DNA of 14,482 nt from JBBSBL01 sp038251325 (GTDB lineage: Bacteria > Actinomycetota > Thermoleophilia > Solirubrobacterales > Solirubrobacteraceae), in contig JBBSBL010000061.1 of assembly GCA_038251325.1 (NCBI GenBank), forward strand, positions 1-14,482. The letters are read 5' to 3'. Under the pieces are notes generated by a model. The model did not search any database and was not told where the DNA came from. It saw nothing but the letters and a program-made list of their open reading frames with translations. Numbering within the stretch: position 1 is the first letter of the stretch; each line of letters opens with the position of its first letter. Shown in pieces: positions 1-6,294 of this stretch. The translations under genes were made by a program, and so were the position numbers.

Positions 1-2883
1 GAGGAGTTCGCCGCCTACTACCGGCGGGTGAAGACGCGGCTGCGCGAGGCGATCGCCTCGGATGAGGCTCCGCCCTATCCGTTCCCGGTCGCCCACTGCG
101 CGCTCTGCGCGTGGTCGGAGCGGTGCGTCGCGCAACGCGAGGCCGACGACCACCCGAGCCTCGTCGCCAACATCCGCCGCGGGCAGGTGCTCAAGCTCGA
201 GGCCGACGACATCGCGACGGTCGCGGCGCTCGGCGCGGCCGACCCGGACGACGCGCCGCAGGGCATCGGGGCGGCGACGTGGCGCCGGCTCCAGCGCCAG
301 GCCGCGCTCCAGGTCGAGGAGCGCCGGACCGGGGAGCCCCTCAAGGAGCTCGTCGCGCCGGTCGAGGCCGGGCGCGGGTTCAGCCTGCTGCCGGAGCCCG
401 ACGCGGGCGACGTGTTCTTCGACCTCGAGGGCGATCCCTTCGAGAACGGCGGGCTCGAGTACCTGTGGGGCTGGGAGACGCGCGACGCGACCGACCCCGC
501 GTGGACCTTCGACGCGGCCTGGGCCCACGACGCGGCGGCCGAGCGCAGGGCCTTCGAGGACTTTGTCGACCTCCTCGTCGCCCGCCATCGGGAGCACCCC
601 GCGATGCACGCGTACCACTACGCGCACTACGAGCCGACCGCGCTCAAGCGCCTCGCCGGCGCCTATGCCACGCGCGAGGCCGAGGTCGACCAGCTGCTGC
701 GTGAGGGCGTCCTCGTCGATCTGTTCACCGTCGTGCGCCAGGGCCTCGTCATCTCCCGCCCCGGCTACGGGCTGAAGGAGGTCGAGCGCTTCTACCTCGA
801 GCGGCGCGAGGCCGAGGTGCAGGACGCGGGCGGCTCGATCGTCGCCTACGAGCGCTGGCTGGAGGAGCGCGACCCGGCGATCCTCGAGGAGATCGAGCGC
901 TACAACGCCGAGGACGTCGAATCGACGCGGCGGCTGCGCGACTGGCTGTTGCCGCTGCGCGACGAGGCGCTGGCGGGCGGGGTGGTGGAGCGGGTCGAGC
1001 GCGAGCCGTACGTGCCCAGCGACGAGGCCGAGGCGGACCAGGCGGAGGTCGATCGGCTCCGCGCGGCCTTGCTCGATGGCGTGCCCGAGGAGCCCGGCGC
1101 CGGCGAACCCGACCAGGAGGCGCCCCGGCTGCTCGCCCACCTCCTCGACTACCACCAGCGCGAGGCGCGGCCGGCGTGGTGGGCATATTTCGCTCGCTTC
1201 GAGATGACCGAGGACGAGCTGCTCGACGACGGCGAGGCGCTGTCGTGCCTGGGGCCGGACCCGGAGAGCCCGCCGGTCGCCGTCGCCCGCTCGATGGTGC
1301 GCACCTACCGCTACCCGCCCCAGGAGTTCAAGCTCGGGATTGGCGACGACGTCTGCGACCCGCTGCTGTCCGAAGGACCGAGGGTCGGCAAGGTCGTCGC
1401 TCTCGACGTGGACGCGGGCACGGTGTCGATCCGCCGCGGGAACCAGCGCGACGAGGAGCTCGGAGACCCGCGGGCGCTCGCGGCGTGCGGGCCCTACGGC
1501 ACGAAGGAGCAGCGCGGCGCCCTCCGCCGCCTCGCCGCCGACGTCGTCGACGGCACCGGCGGCGTGGTGAACGCCGACGGCCGCTACCCCGCCCTCCGCC
1601 ATCTGCTGCTCCGGCTCGCTCCGCGCGTGGACGACCTCGAGTCCGGCGCCCCGCTCCAGGGCGAGCACGTGACGATCGAGCACGCCACCGACGTCATCGG
1701 GCGCCTGCGCGAGAGCGCGCTCATGGTCCAGGGCCCGCCGGGCTCGGGCAAGACGCACACCGGCGGGCGGGTGATCGCCGAGTTGCTGCGGCGCGGCGCC
1801 CGGGTCGGCGTTGCCTCCACGAGCCACAAGGCGATCAACAAGCTGCTGGCCGAGGTGGAGGACGGATGCGACGAGCGCGACATCACGTTGCGCGGGGTGA
1901 AGAAGGCGAGCGACGACGGATCCGCGTACGAAGACGAGAAGAAACGCGGCCTGATCAAGAACGTGACGTCCCCGGACGCGGTGCTCGCCTCCGACCCGAA
2001 CCTCGTTGGCGGCACCGCGTGGTACTTCTGCCGCGCGGACGTCGACCAGGTCTTCGACTACCTGTTCCTCGACGAGGCGGGACAGATCTCGCTCGCCGAC
2101 GCGCTGGCCCTGGGGACGGCGGCGCGCAACCTCGTCCTGCTCGGCGATCCCCAGCAGCTCGCGCAGGTCTCCCAGGGCGTACACCCGCCGGGCGCGGGCG
2201 CCTCGGTGCTCGAGCACGTGCTCGGCGATCACGTGACGGTGCCGCCGAGTGAAGGGCTCTTCCTCGCCGACACGTTCCGCCTGCACCCCGACGTGTGCGG
2301 GTTCGTCTCTGCGATGGCCTACGAGGGTCGGCTCGCGTCGGCGCCGGGCGCGACGCAGCGCGACGTCGTCGGCGGGACGGCGCCGTGGACCGGGACCGGC
2401 CTGCGGTTCGTCGGGGTCGAGCACGACGGCGACCGGACGAGCTCGCCGGCGGAGGCGGCGCGCGTTGCGGAGATCTACGACGCGCTGCTGGCGACTTCGT
2501 TCGTGGATCCGAATGACGGGGACGCCCCGCGGCGGCTCGGTCCCGAGGAGGACATCCTCGTCGTCGCGCCCTACAACGCCCAGGTCCGCTGCCTCGCCGC
2601 GAAGCTCCCGGCGGGCGCGCGGGTCGGGACGGTCGACAAGTTCCAGGGCCAGCAGGCGCCGGTGACGATCTACTCGCTCGCGACCTCCAGCGGCGACGAC
2701 CTCCCCCGCAACCTCGAGTTCCTCTTCAGCCGCAACCGGCTGAACGTCGCGATCTCCCGCGCGCAGTGCCTCTCGATCGTCGTCGCCTCTCCGCGGCTGC
2801 TCGACGTGGACTGCCGCACGGTCGACCAGATGCGGCTGGTGAACGAACTGTGCCGGCTGGCGGAGGTGGCAGCGCCGCGATAG
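1..2883 (+). CDS. TM0106-type nuclease / SF1 (Upf1/DNA2-like) helicase, 5'-truncated
   Basis: The frame is open from base 1, so the gene starts left of the window; the GTG at 28 is internal. Counting from the first visible codon, 960 residues are seen. A Cys cluster (C33, C36, C42) looks like the end of a RecB/Cas4-like PD-(D/E)xK iron-sulfur nuclease whose catalytic part is outside the window. An RNase H-like exonuclease domain follows: DLEGD (D141, E143), HAYHYAHYE near 203 and YNAEDVE (D305). The C-terminal half is an SF1 helicase: Walker A GPPGSGKT (578-585), Walker B DEAGQ (D691, E692), GDPQQL (715), FRLHP (759-763), TVDKFQG (877-883), and motif VI AISRAQ (R920). This order matches the TM0106-family RecB-like putative nucleases with a DNA2/NAM7 helicase. 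It probably acts on DNA or RNA ends in repair or defence; the substrate is unknown. It is followed 39 nt later by a toxin-antitoxin pair, with an inverted repeat starting at its stop codon. Confidence 0.9.
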   Translation, partial: EEFAAYYRRVKTRLREAIASDEAPPYPFPVAHCALCAWSERCVAQREADDHPSLVANIRRGQVLKLEADDIATVAALGAADPDDAPQGIGAATWRRLQRQAALQVEERRTGEPLKELVAPVEAGRGFSLLPEPDAGDVFFDLEGDPFENGGLEYLWGWETRDATDPAWTFDAAWAHDAAAERRAFEDFVDLLVARHREHPAMHAYHYAHYEPTALKRLAGAYATREAEVDQLLREGVLVDLFTVVRQGLVISRPGYGLKEVERFYLERREAEVQDAGGSIVAYERWLEERDPAILEEIERYNAEDVESTRRLRDWLLPLRDEALAGGVVERVEREPYVPSDEAEADQAEVDRLRAALLDGVPEEPGAGEPDQEAPRLLAHLLDYHQREARPAWWAYFARFEMTEDELLDDGEALSCLGPDPESPPVAVARSMVRTYRYPPQEFKLGIGDDVCDPLLSEGPRVGKVVALDVDAGTVSIRRGNQRDEELGDPRALAACGPYGTKEQRGALRRLAADVVDGTGGVVNADGRYPALRHLLLRLAPRVDDLESGAPLQGEHVTIEHATDVIGRLRESALMVQGPPGSGKTHTGGRVIAELLRRGARVGVASTSHKAINKLLAEVEDGCDERDITLRGVKKASDDGSAYEDEKKRGLIKNVTSPDAVLASDPNLVGGTAWYFCRADVDQVFDYLFLDEAGQISLADALALGTAARNLVLLGDPQQLAQVSQGVHPPGAGASVLEHVLGDHVTVPPSEGLFLADTFRLHPDVCGFVSAMAYEGRLASAPGATQRDVVGGTAPWTGTGLRFVGVEHDGDRTSSPAEAARVAEIYDALLATSFVDPNDGDAPRRLGPEEDILVVAPYNAQVRCLAAKLPAGARVGTVDKFQGQQAPVTIYSLATSSGDDLPRNLEFLFSRNRLNVAISRAQCLSIVVASPRLLDVDCRTVDQMRLVNELCRLAEVAAPR

Positions 2884-2906
2884 CTTGGCCAACCATGACC
2901 AAGCTA
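2881..2906. promoter_or_regulatory. Inverted repeat, candidate antitoxin operator
   Basis: TAGCTTGG (2881-2888) and CCAAGCTA (2899-2906) form a perfect 8-bp inverted repeat around a 10-nt spacer. The first three bases are the stop codon of the preceding helicase. The element lies 16 nt before the antitoxin start and just upstream of a -10-like TAGGCT. This is where Phd/VapB-type antitoxins usually bind to repress their own operon. Function is inferred from position and symmetry. It could also form a weak hairpin in the helicase transcript. Confidence 0.5.
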
Positions 2907-2909
2907 CGC

Positions 2910-2915
2910 TAGGCT
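2910..2915 (+). promoter_or_regulatory. Candidate -10 box (TAGGCT) of a leaderless antitoxin promoter
   Basis: TAGGCT fits the actinobacterial TANNNT -10 pattern. It ends 7 nt before the antitoxin ATG, so transcription would begin at or next to the A of the start codon. No SD is visible before this ATG. A weak -35 candidate, TTGGCC at 2885-2890, has a 19-nt spacer and lies inside the inverted repeat. TACGCT at 2905-2910 is an alternative -10. Confidence 0.4.
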
Positions 2916-2922
2916 GCGCGAG

Positions 2923-3171
2923 ATGCTGATCAACGTCGGCCAGGCGAAGACGGACCTCTCCAAGCTGCTCGCGCGCGTCGAGGCCGGCGAGGACGTCGAG
3001 ATCGCGCGCGACGGTGTGCCGGTCGCGCGGCTGGTGCGGATCGAGCCGGCGCGCTCCCCGGGGGCGCGATTCGTCGCCGCGGCGGGGTCGCTCGCCGGGC
3101 GGATCGAGATCGCAAAGGACTTCGAGCTGAGCGACGCCGAGCTCGATGAGATGCTCGACGACCCGGCGTGA
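2923..3171 (+). CDS. Type II antitoxin, Phd/YefM-VapB type
   Basis: 82 residues, the usual size for Phd/YefM antitoxins. The N-terminal part (about 1-40) has the family pattern: GQAKTDLSKLLARVEAGEDV, then IARDGVPVARLV, which forms the dimeric DNA-binding fold. The C-terminal part (about 55-82) is acidic (ELSDAELDEMLDDPA), as expected of the tail that wraps and blocks the toxin active site. The stop overlaps the toxin start as GTGA, so the two are translationally coupled with the antitoxin made first. The inverted repeat at 2881-2906 fits autorepression. The family assignment rests on the N-terminal motif. Confidence 0.88.
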   Translation: MLINVGQAKTDLSKLLARVEAGEDVEIARDGVPVARLVRIEPARSPGARFVAAAGSLAGRIEIAKDFELSDAELDEMLDDPA

Positions 3172-3545
3172 GGCTCCTGCTCGACACCCACGTCGTGCTC
3201 TGGCAGCTCGAGGGCTCGCGCCCCGTCGCGCGCGACGCCCGCGATGCGATCGCCCGGGCCTCGGAGCTGCTGTTCAGCGTCGTCTCCTTCGCGGAGATCG
3301 GCGTGAAGGCGTCGATCGGCAAGCTGACCGTGCCTCGTGACCTCCCCGATCACGTGCTCCGAAGCGGCGTCCGCGTCCTCGGGCTGGCGTCGGATCACTG
3401 CCTCGCCGTCGCGGACCTGCCGGTGCACCACCGTGATCCGTTCGACCGGCTGCTGATCGCGCAGGCCCGGGCCGAGCGACTGGCGATCGTCACGGCCGAC
3501 CGGCGCTTCGCGGCCTACGACGTGCCGCTCGTTCCGGCGGGGTGA
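3168..3545 (+). CDS. vapC: VapC-type PIN-domain ribonuclease toxin
   Basis: 125 residues from a GTG overlapping the antitoxin stop (GTGA). The whole protein is a PIN domain: LLLDTHVVLW with D6 at the start, E43 in FAEIGVK, DPFDRLLIAQA with D90 and D93, and TADRRF with D111. These acidic residues make the metal-binding active site, so the toxin looks intact. PIN toxins cut specific RNAs (tRNA, rRNA or mRNA) when freed from the antitoxin; the target cannot be read from sequence. HRDPFDRLLIAQA near the C-terminus is typical of the VapC group paired with Phd/YefM-like antitoxins, which agrees with the neighbour. Confidence 0.92.
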   Translation: MRLLLDTHVVLWQLEGSRPVARDARDAIARASELLFSVVSFAEIGVKASIGKLTVPRDLPDHVLRSGVRVLGLASDHCLAVADLPVHHRDPFDRLLIAQARAERLAIVTADRRFAAYDVPLVPAG

Positions 3546-3558
3546 GGCGGGCGCCGCC
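3546..3558 (+). terminator. Possible short hairpin after the toxin gene
   Basis: GGCGG-GCG-CCGCC begins directly after the vapC stop: a 5-bp GC stem with a 3-nt loop and no U-tract. In sequence this GC-rich such hairpins arise by chance, so this is only a weak terminator candidate. Confidence 0.2.
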
Positions 3559-3704
3559 GCGGCTCGCGAACGCTTCGCCCCGGCGGCGAGGTCTTCGGCG
3601 ACGTCCCGCGCGCTCCGGGCGCCGCGGCGCTGCGCGACGGCCCTGGGTGACGAATACGGCTGGTCGGCGGAGGTGGCGGGGGTCGGCTACGCCCGCTGAC
3701 GCGT

Positions 3705-3750
3705 GTGCGAGAAGTGGAGTATTCGGCGTGCGAGAGTCGCAGTATTCGCT
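3705..3750. repeat. Two-copy imperfect 23-bp tandem repeat
   Basis: Copies occupy 3705-3727 and 3728-3750 with no gap. Both begin GTGCGAGA, share AGTATTCG near the end, and match at 17 of 23 positions; differences cluster in the middle and in the last two bases. The unit is about two helical turns, so two proteins could bind the same DNA face. It lies 86 bp before the TPR gene ATG. It could be an operator or part of a dispersed intergenic repeat family. Confidence 0.7.
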
Positions 3751-3836
3751 CGGTCCGTCGGTGTGAGGACGACGCCATCGGCGAATCCGGGTGGGCGCGC
3801 GGGCGTCAGACGCCGCCGGCTTTCCGACCCGTCGGT

Positions 3837-4586
3837 ATGCCCACCGACACCCAGCCGCTCACCCTCCCGCCCGCCACCACGCGCGCCGCGCACCTCACGC
3901 TCGACGCCGCGTGGGACCGGCTCACGGTGCTCGAGTACGGGGTCGTCTGGGACGGGCCGGACCGGCGGCTGACGCGCGCCCTCGCCGAGGACGGGCGAAT
4001 CGGCTTCCTGCTGGGCGGCGAGCACGGGCCGGTGCTCGGGTTCACGGCCGTCGAGCCGCACGAGGTCGACCCGGAGGCGATCGAGGGCGGGGAGGCGTGG
4101 CACGGCCCGCGCTTCAGCGTCCCGCTGCTCGGGCTCGACGACGCGTGCGTGGGCGAGGTCCTGCTCGCGGTGCGGGCGCGGTTCGCGCCCGGCGAGCCGA
4201 CGACCGACGCGATGTACTTCCACGAGGCGGTCGAGGCCTCGCAGGGCGATGCGCGGCGCGGCGAGGATCCGGAGGTCGCGATCGAGCTCTTCCGGATGGC
4301 GCTCGAGGCCGGATACCCGCTGGCGCGCTTCGGCCTGGGCTACACGCTCGTCGAGGCCGGCCGGCCGCGTGAGGGCTACGACCAGCTGCGCCGCTACGCC
4401 GAGCTCGCGCCGCACAACGCCTGGGCGTGGTGCTGGCTCGGGAGGGCCGCGGCCGAGATCGGGGAGACCGGCGAGGCACTGCGCGCCTACGAGCGCGCAC
4501 AGGCCTGCACGGCGGCGGGCGCGGAGGCGACCGACGCCGAGGATTTCGCCGCGGCACTACGGGGGCGGCGCGACGACCGGGGGTGA
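3837..4586 (+). CDS. TPR-containing protein with unassigned N-terminal domain
   Basis: 249 residues from the ATG at 3837. The frame is open upstream to a GTG at 3705, but that extension would run through the tandem repeat and has a biased, unprotein-like composition. Residues about 20-120 form a compact region (VLEYGVVWDGPDRRLTRALAEDG, then HGPVLGFTAVEPHEVDPE) that I cannot assign. Residues about 145-222 carry tandem tetratricopeptide helices: AIELFRMALEAGYPLARFGLGYTLVEAGR, then YDQLRRYAELAPHNAWAWCWLGRAAAEIGETGEALRAYERA. No signal peptide or membrane segment is visible, so it is probably a cytoplasmic protein-interaction scaffold. No SD is evident. It ends convergently to the minus-strand gene at 4723. 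Confidence 0.75.
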   Translation: MPTDTQPLTLPPATTRAAHLTLDAAWDRLTVLEYGVVWDGPDRRLTRALAEDGRIGFLLGGEHGPVLGFTAVEPHEVDPEAIEGGEAWHGPRFSVPLLGLDDACVGEVLLAVRARFAPGEPTTDAMYFHEAVEASQGDARRGEDPEVAIELFRMALEAGYPLARFGLGYTLVEAGRPREGYDQLRRYAELAPHNAWAWCWLGRAAAEIGETGEALRAYERAQACTAAGAEATDAEDFAAALRGRRDDRG

Positions 4587-4722
4587 TCGGGTCGCGCCGC
4601 CGGAGCGCACAGGCCCCTCGCGGGCACGAAGGGCAAGACTGCGGATGAGGTCGGCGCCGGGAGGTCCTGGCCGTGCCGCCCCGCGACCAGGCAGCGCGGA
4701 TCGAGGTCCCGCAGGAAGCCGC

Positions 4723-5340
4723 TCACGCGAAGGGCCGCCCGCCGGCCAGCGCGCGGACGGCGCGGCACCACTCGATGAAGGCGCGGGAGGGCTCCGGCGA
4801 GCCGTCCGAGCCCGGGTAGGCGCTCCATCCGCCGGTGTCGAGCACCCGGCCGTCCCAGGTCACGGCGAAGAACCACGCGTGGCCGGGGCCCGGGGGCGCC
4901 GCGGCGGCCGCGGCCGGGAGGTGCTCCGGTCCCCACGACCACGTCCCGAGGGCGTCGAGCGCACTCCGAAAGTCGCGCCACGCCTCCGCGCTCGGCTCGA
5001 GGTCGATCACGATCGGCGGGGGCGCGTGCCCCGGCGGCGGCTCGTCGATCGCGTAGCGGTAGCGCAGCGAGCCCTCGTCCACGCGCGACGCGCCAAGCTC
5101 GACGCTGCACCCCGGCCCGCCGACGTGCCGGGACTCGGCCAGCAGGCGGGTGGGTAGGACATCGGGTCGGGGGTCGGGCACGCACCATGGGAGTCGCCGC
5201 GGCGCCGGCGGGCTGACGTGGGCGGACGGCGTCGGCGCGGACCAGCGTCCCGGCCAAGGGGCGCATGCGACCCCCCAGTCGGGACGGTAGGCCCGCGAGA
5301 GCCCCGACACGGCCCACGTGCCCGGCACCGGCGACTGCAA
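4723..5340 (-). CDS. Hypothetical protein, unrecognised
   Basis: Up to 205 residues from a TTG at 5340; a GTG at 5181 would give 152. Residues 1-60 of the long form are proline/tryptophan-rich and low in complexity, so the shorter start may be right; neither has a good SD. The C-terminal half looks like a real folded domain: AWRDFRSALDALGTWSW (120-136), HAWFFAVTWDGRVLDTGGWSAYP (154-176), AFIEWCRAVRALAGGRPF to the end. Its pattern (tryptophan-rich strand, D/N-G turn, YP, closing helix) recalls small uncharacterised bacterial proteins that I cannot name. No catalytic motif, signal peptide or membrane segment is visible. It is transcribed away from the methyltransferase. Confidence 0.6.
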   Translation of the reverse strand: MQSPVPGTWAVSGLSRAYRPDWGVACAPWPGRWSAPTPSAHVSPPAPRRLPWCVPDPRPDVLPTRLLAESRHVGGPGCSVELGASRVDEGSLRYRYAIDEPPPGHAPPPIVIDLEPSAEAWRDFRSALDALGTWSWGPEHLPAAAAAAPPGPGHAWFFAVTWDGRVLDTGGWSAYPGSDGSPEPSRAFIEWCRAVRALAGGRPFA

Positions 5341-5356
5341 TCCCGCGCGGCGGTGT

Positions 5357-5388
5357 TAGCGTCGCGCGGAAGGCCGCAACGGGGGAGG
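5357..5388 (+). promoter_or_regulatory. Candidate -10 box and SD of the methyltransferase
   Basis: TAGCGT (5357-5362) fits TANNNT and ends 30 nt before the ATG at 5393. A strong SD, GGGGAGG (5382-5388), lies 4 nt before the start. The two together support both the start choice and a short 5' leader. The divergent gene starts only 52 bp away, so the promoter regions may overlap. Confidence 0.45.
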
Positions 5389-5392
5389 CGCG

Positions 5393-6232
5393 ATGGTGGA
5401 TCTTCAGACGTATCGCGAGACCAGCCGGCAGACCTGGGGCCGGATGGCCCCAGGCTGGGAGGACCGGCGCGAGTGGCAGCTCGGGCTCACCGGCGCGATC
5501 AACGAGTGGCTCGTCGGCGCGTGCGACCCGCAGCCGGGCCAGAGGTTCCTCGATATCGCGGCCGGCACCGGCGACCTCGGGTTCCTCGCGGCGGAGCACG
5601 TCGGTGAGGGCGGTCGGGTGCTGTGCACCGACTTCTCCCCGGAGATGCTCGAGGCCGCGCGGCGGAACGGCGAGCATCGCGGTCTGCAGAACGTCGAGTA
5701 CCGCGTCCTCGACGCGGAGCGGATGGACCTGGAGGACGGCAGCGTCGATGGGGTGCTCTGCCGCTGGGGCTACATGCTGATGGCCGACCCCGCCGCTGCG
5801 CTGCGCGAGACGCGGCGGGTCCTGCGCGATGGCGGCACGCTGGCCTTCGCCGTGTGGCAGGGGCCCGACCGCAACCCGTGGGCGGCGATCCCCGGCATGA
5901 CGCTCGTCCAGCGCGGCCAGATGCCCCCGCCCGAGCCCGGCGCCCCCGGGATCTTCGCGCTGGGCGCGGCCGACCGGATCTCGGAGCTCGTGTCGGGCGC
6001 CGGCTTCGCCGAGCCGCGGATCGAGGAGCTGAGCTTCGAGTGGCGCTACGGCGTCGACGACCTCTGGGACACGATCATCCGCCTGGCCGGCCCCCTGGCC
6101 ACGGTGATCAACGGGCTGTCGGCCGATGAGCAGCGCGAGACCCGGGCCGCTGTGGAGCAGGGTTTCGCGGAGTACCGGCAGGGCGACGAACTGGTCGTGC
6201 CGGCGGCGTGCTGGGGGGTTGTGGCGGGCTAG
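5393..6232 (+). CDS. Class I SAM-dependent methyltransferase
   Basis: 279 residues from an ATG with a strong SD. The Rossmann-type methyltransferase core is plain: motif I FLDIAAGTGDLG (52-63, SAM-binding glycine loop), acidic D80 in CTDFSPEML, motif II VLDAERMDLEDGSVDGV (105-121; D107 would contact the adenine side), and RRVLRDGGTLAFAVW further on. This is the UbiE/Methyltransf_11 style, commonly acting on small molecules, quinones or lipids; the acceptor cannot be told from sequence. The C-terminal part (about 195-279) has a helical lid typical of small-molecule enzymes. Its position between unrelated genes gives no pathway clue. The gene converges on the dehydrogenase, with 62 bp between stops. 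Confidence 0.9.
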   Translation: MVDLQTYRETSRQTWGRMAPGWEDRREWQLGLTGAINEWLVGACDPQPGQRFLDIAAGTGDLGFLAAEHVGEGGRVLCTDFSPEMLEAARRNGEHRGLQNVEYRVLDAERMDLEDGSVDGVLCRWGYMLMADPAAALRETRRVLRDGGTLAFAVWQGPDRNPWAAIPGMTLVQRGQMPPPEPGAPGIFALGAADRISELVSGAGFAEPRIEELSFEWRYGVDDLWDTIIRLAGPLATVINGLSADEQRETRAAVEQGFAEYRQGDELVVPAACWGVVAG

Positions 6233-6258
6233 GCGCTCCGCCCGACGGACCCGGTCGA

Positions 6259-6272
6259 CGCCCGAGCGGGCG
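6259..6272. terminator. Possible hairpin between convergent genes
   Basis: CGCCCG-AG-CGGGCG is a short inverted repeat, realistically a 5-bp stem with a 4-nt loop, in the 62-bp spacer between two converging stop codons. No U-tract is present. A bidirectional terminator is expected here, but this candidate is weak. Confidence 0.25.
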
Positions 6273-6294
6273 CGCCTCGCCCCGAAGCTCCCGG

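Larger units (their letters stand above)
3546..3836. other. Non-coding spacer between vapC and the TPR gene
   Basis: 291 bp with no convincing gene on either strand; the open frames here are arginine/proline-rich GC artefacts. It holds the weak hairpin after vapC and the 23-bp tandem repeat at 3705-3750. No clear TANNNT box was found close to the TPR start at 3837. The stretch 3705-3750 has more A and T than its surroundings. Confidence 0.6.

Noticed and set aside
3705..3836. N-terminal extension of the TPR protein from GTG 3705
   Set aside because: It would translate the tandem repeat and a biased stretch with no protein-like pattern; ATG 3837 fits the start of the folded region.
3687..4415. 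242-residue minus-strand frame opposite the TPR gene
   Set aside because: Arg/Glu/Val-rich shadow of the TPR gene with no domain.
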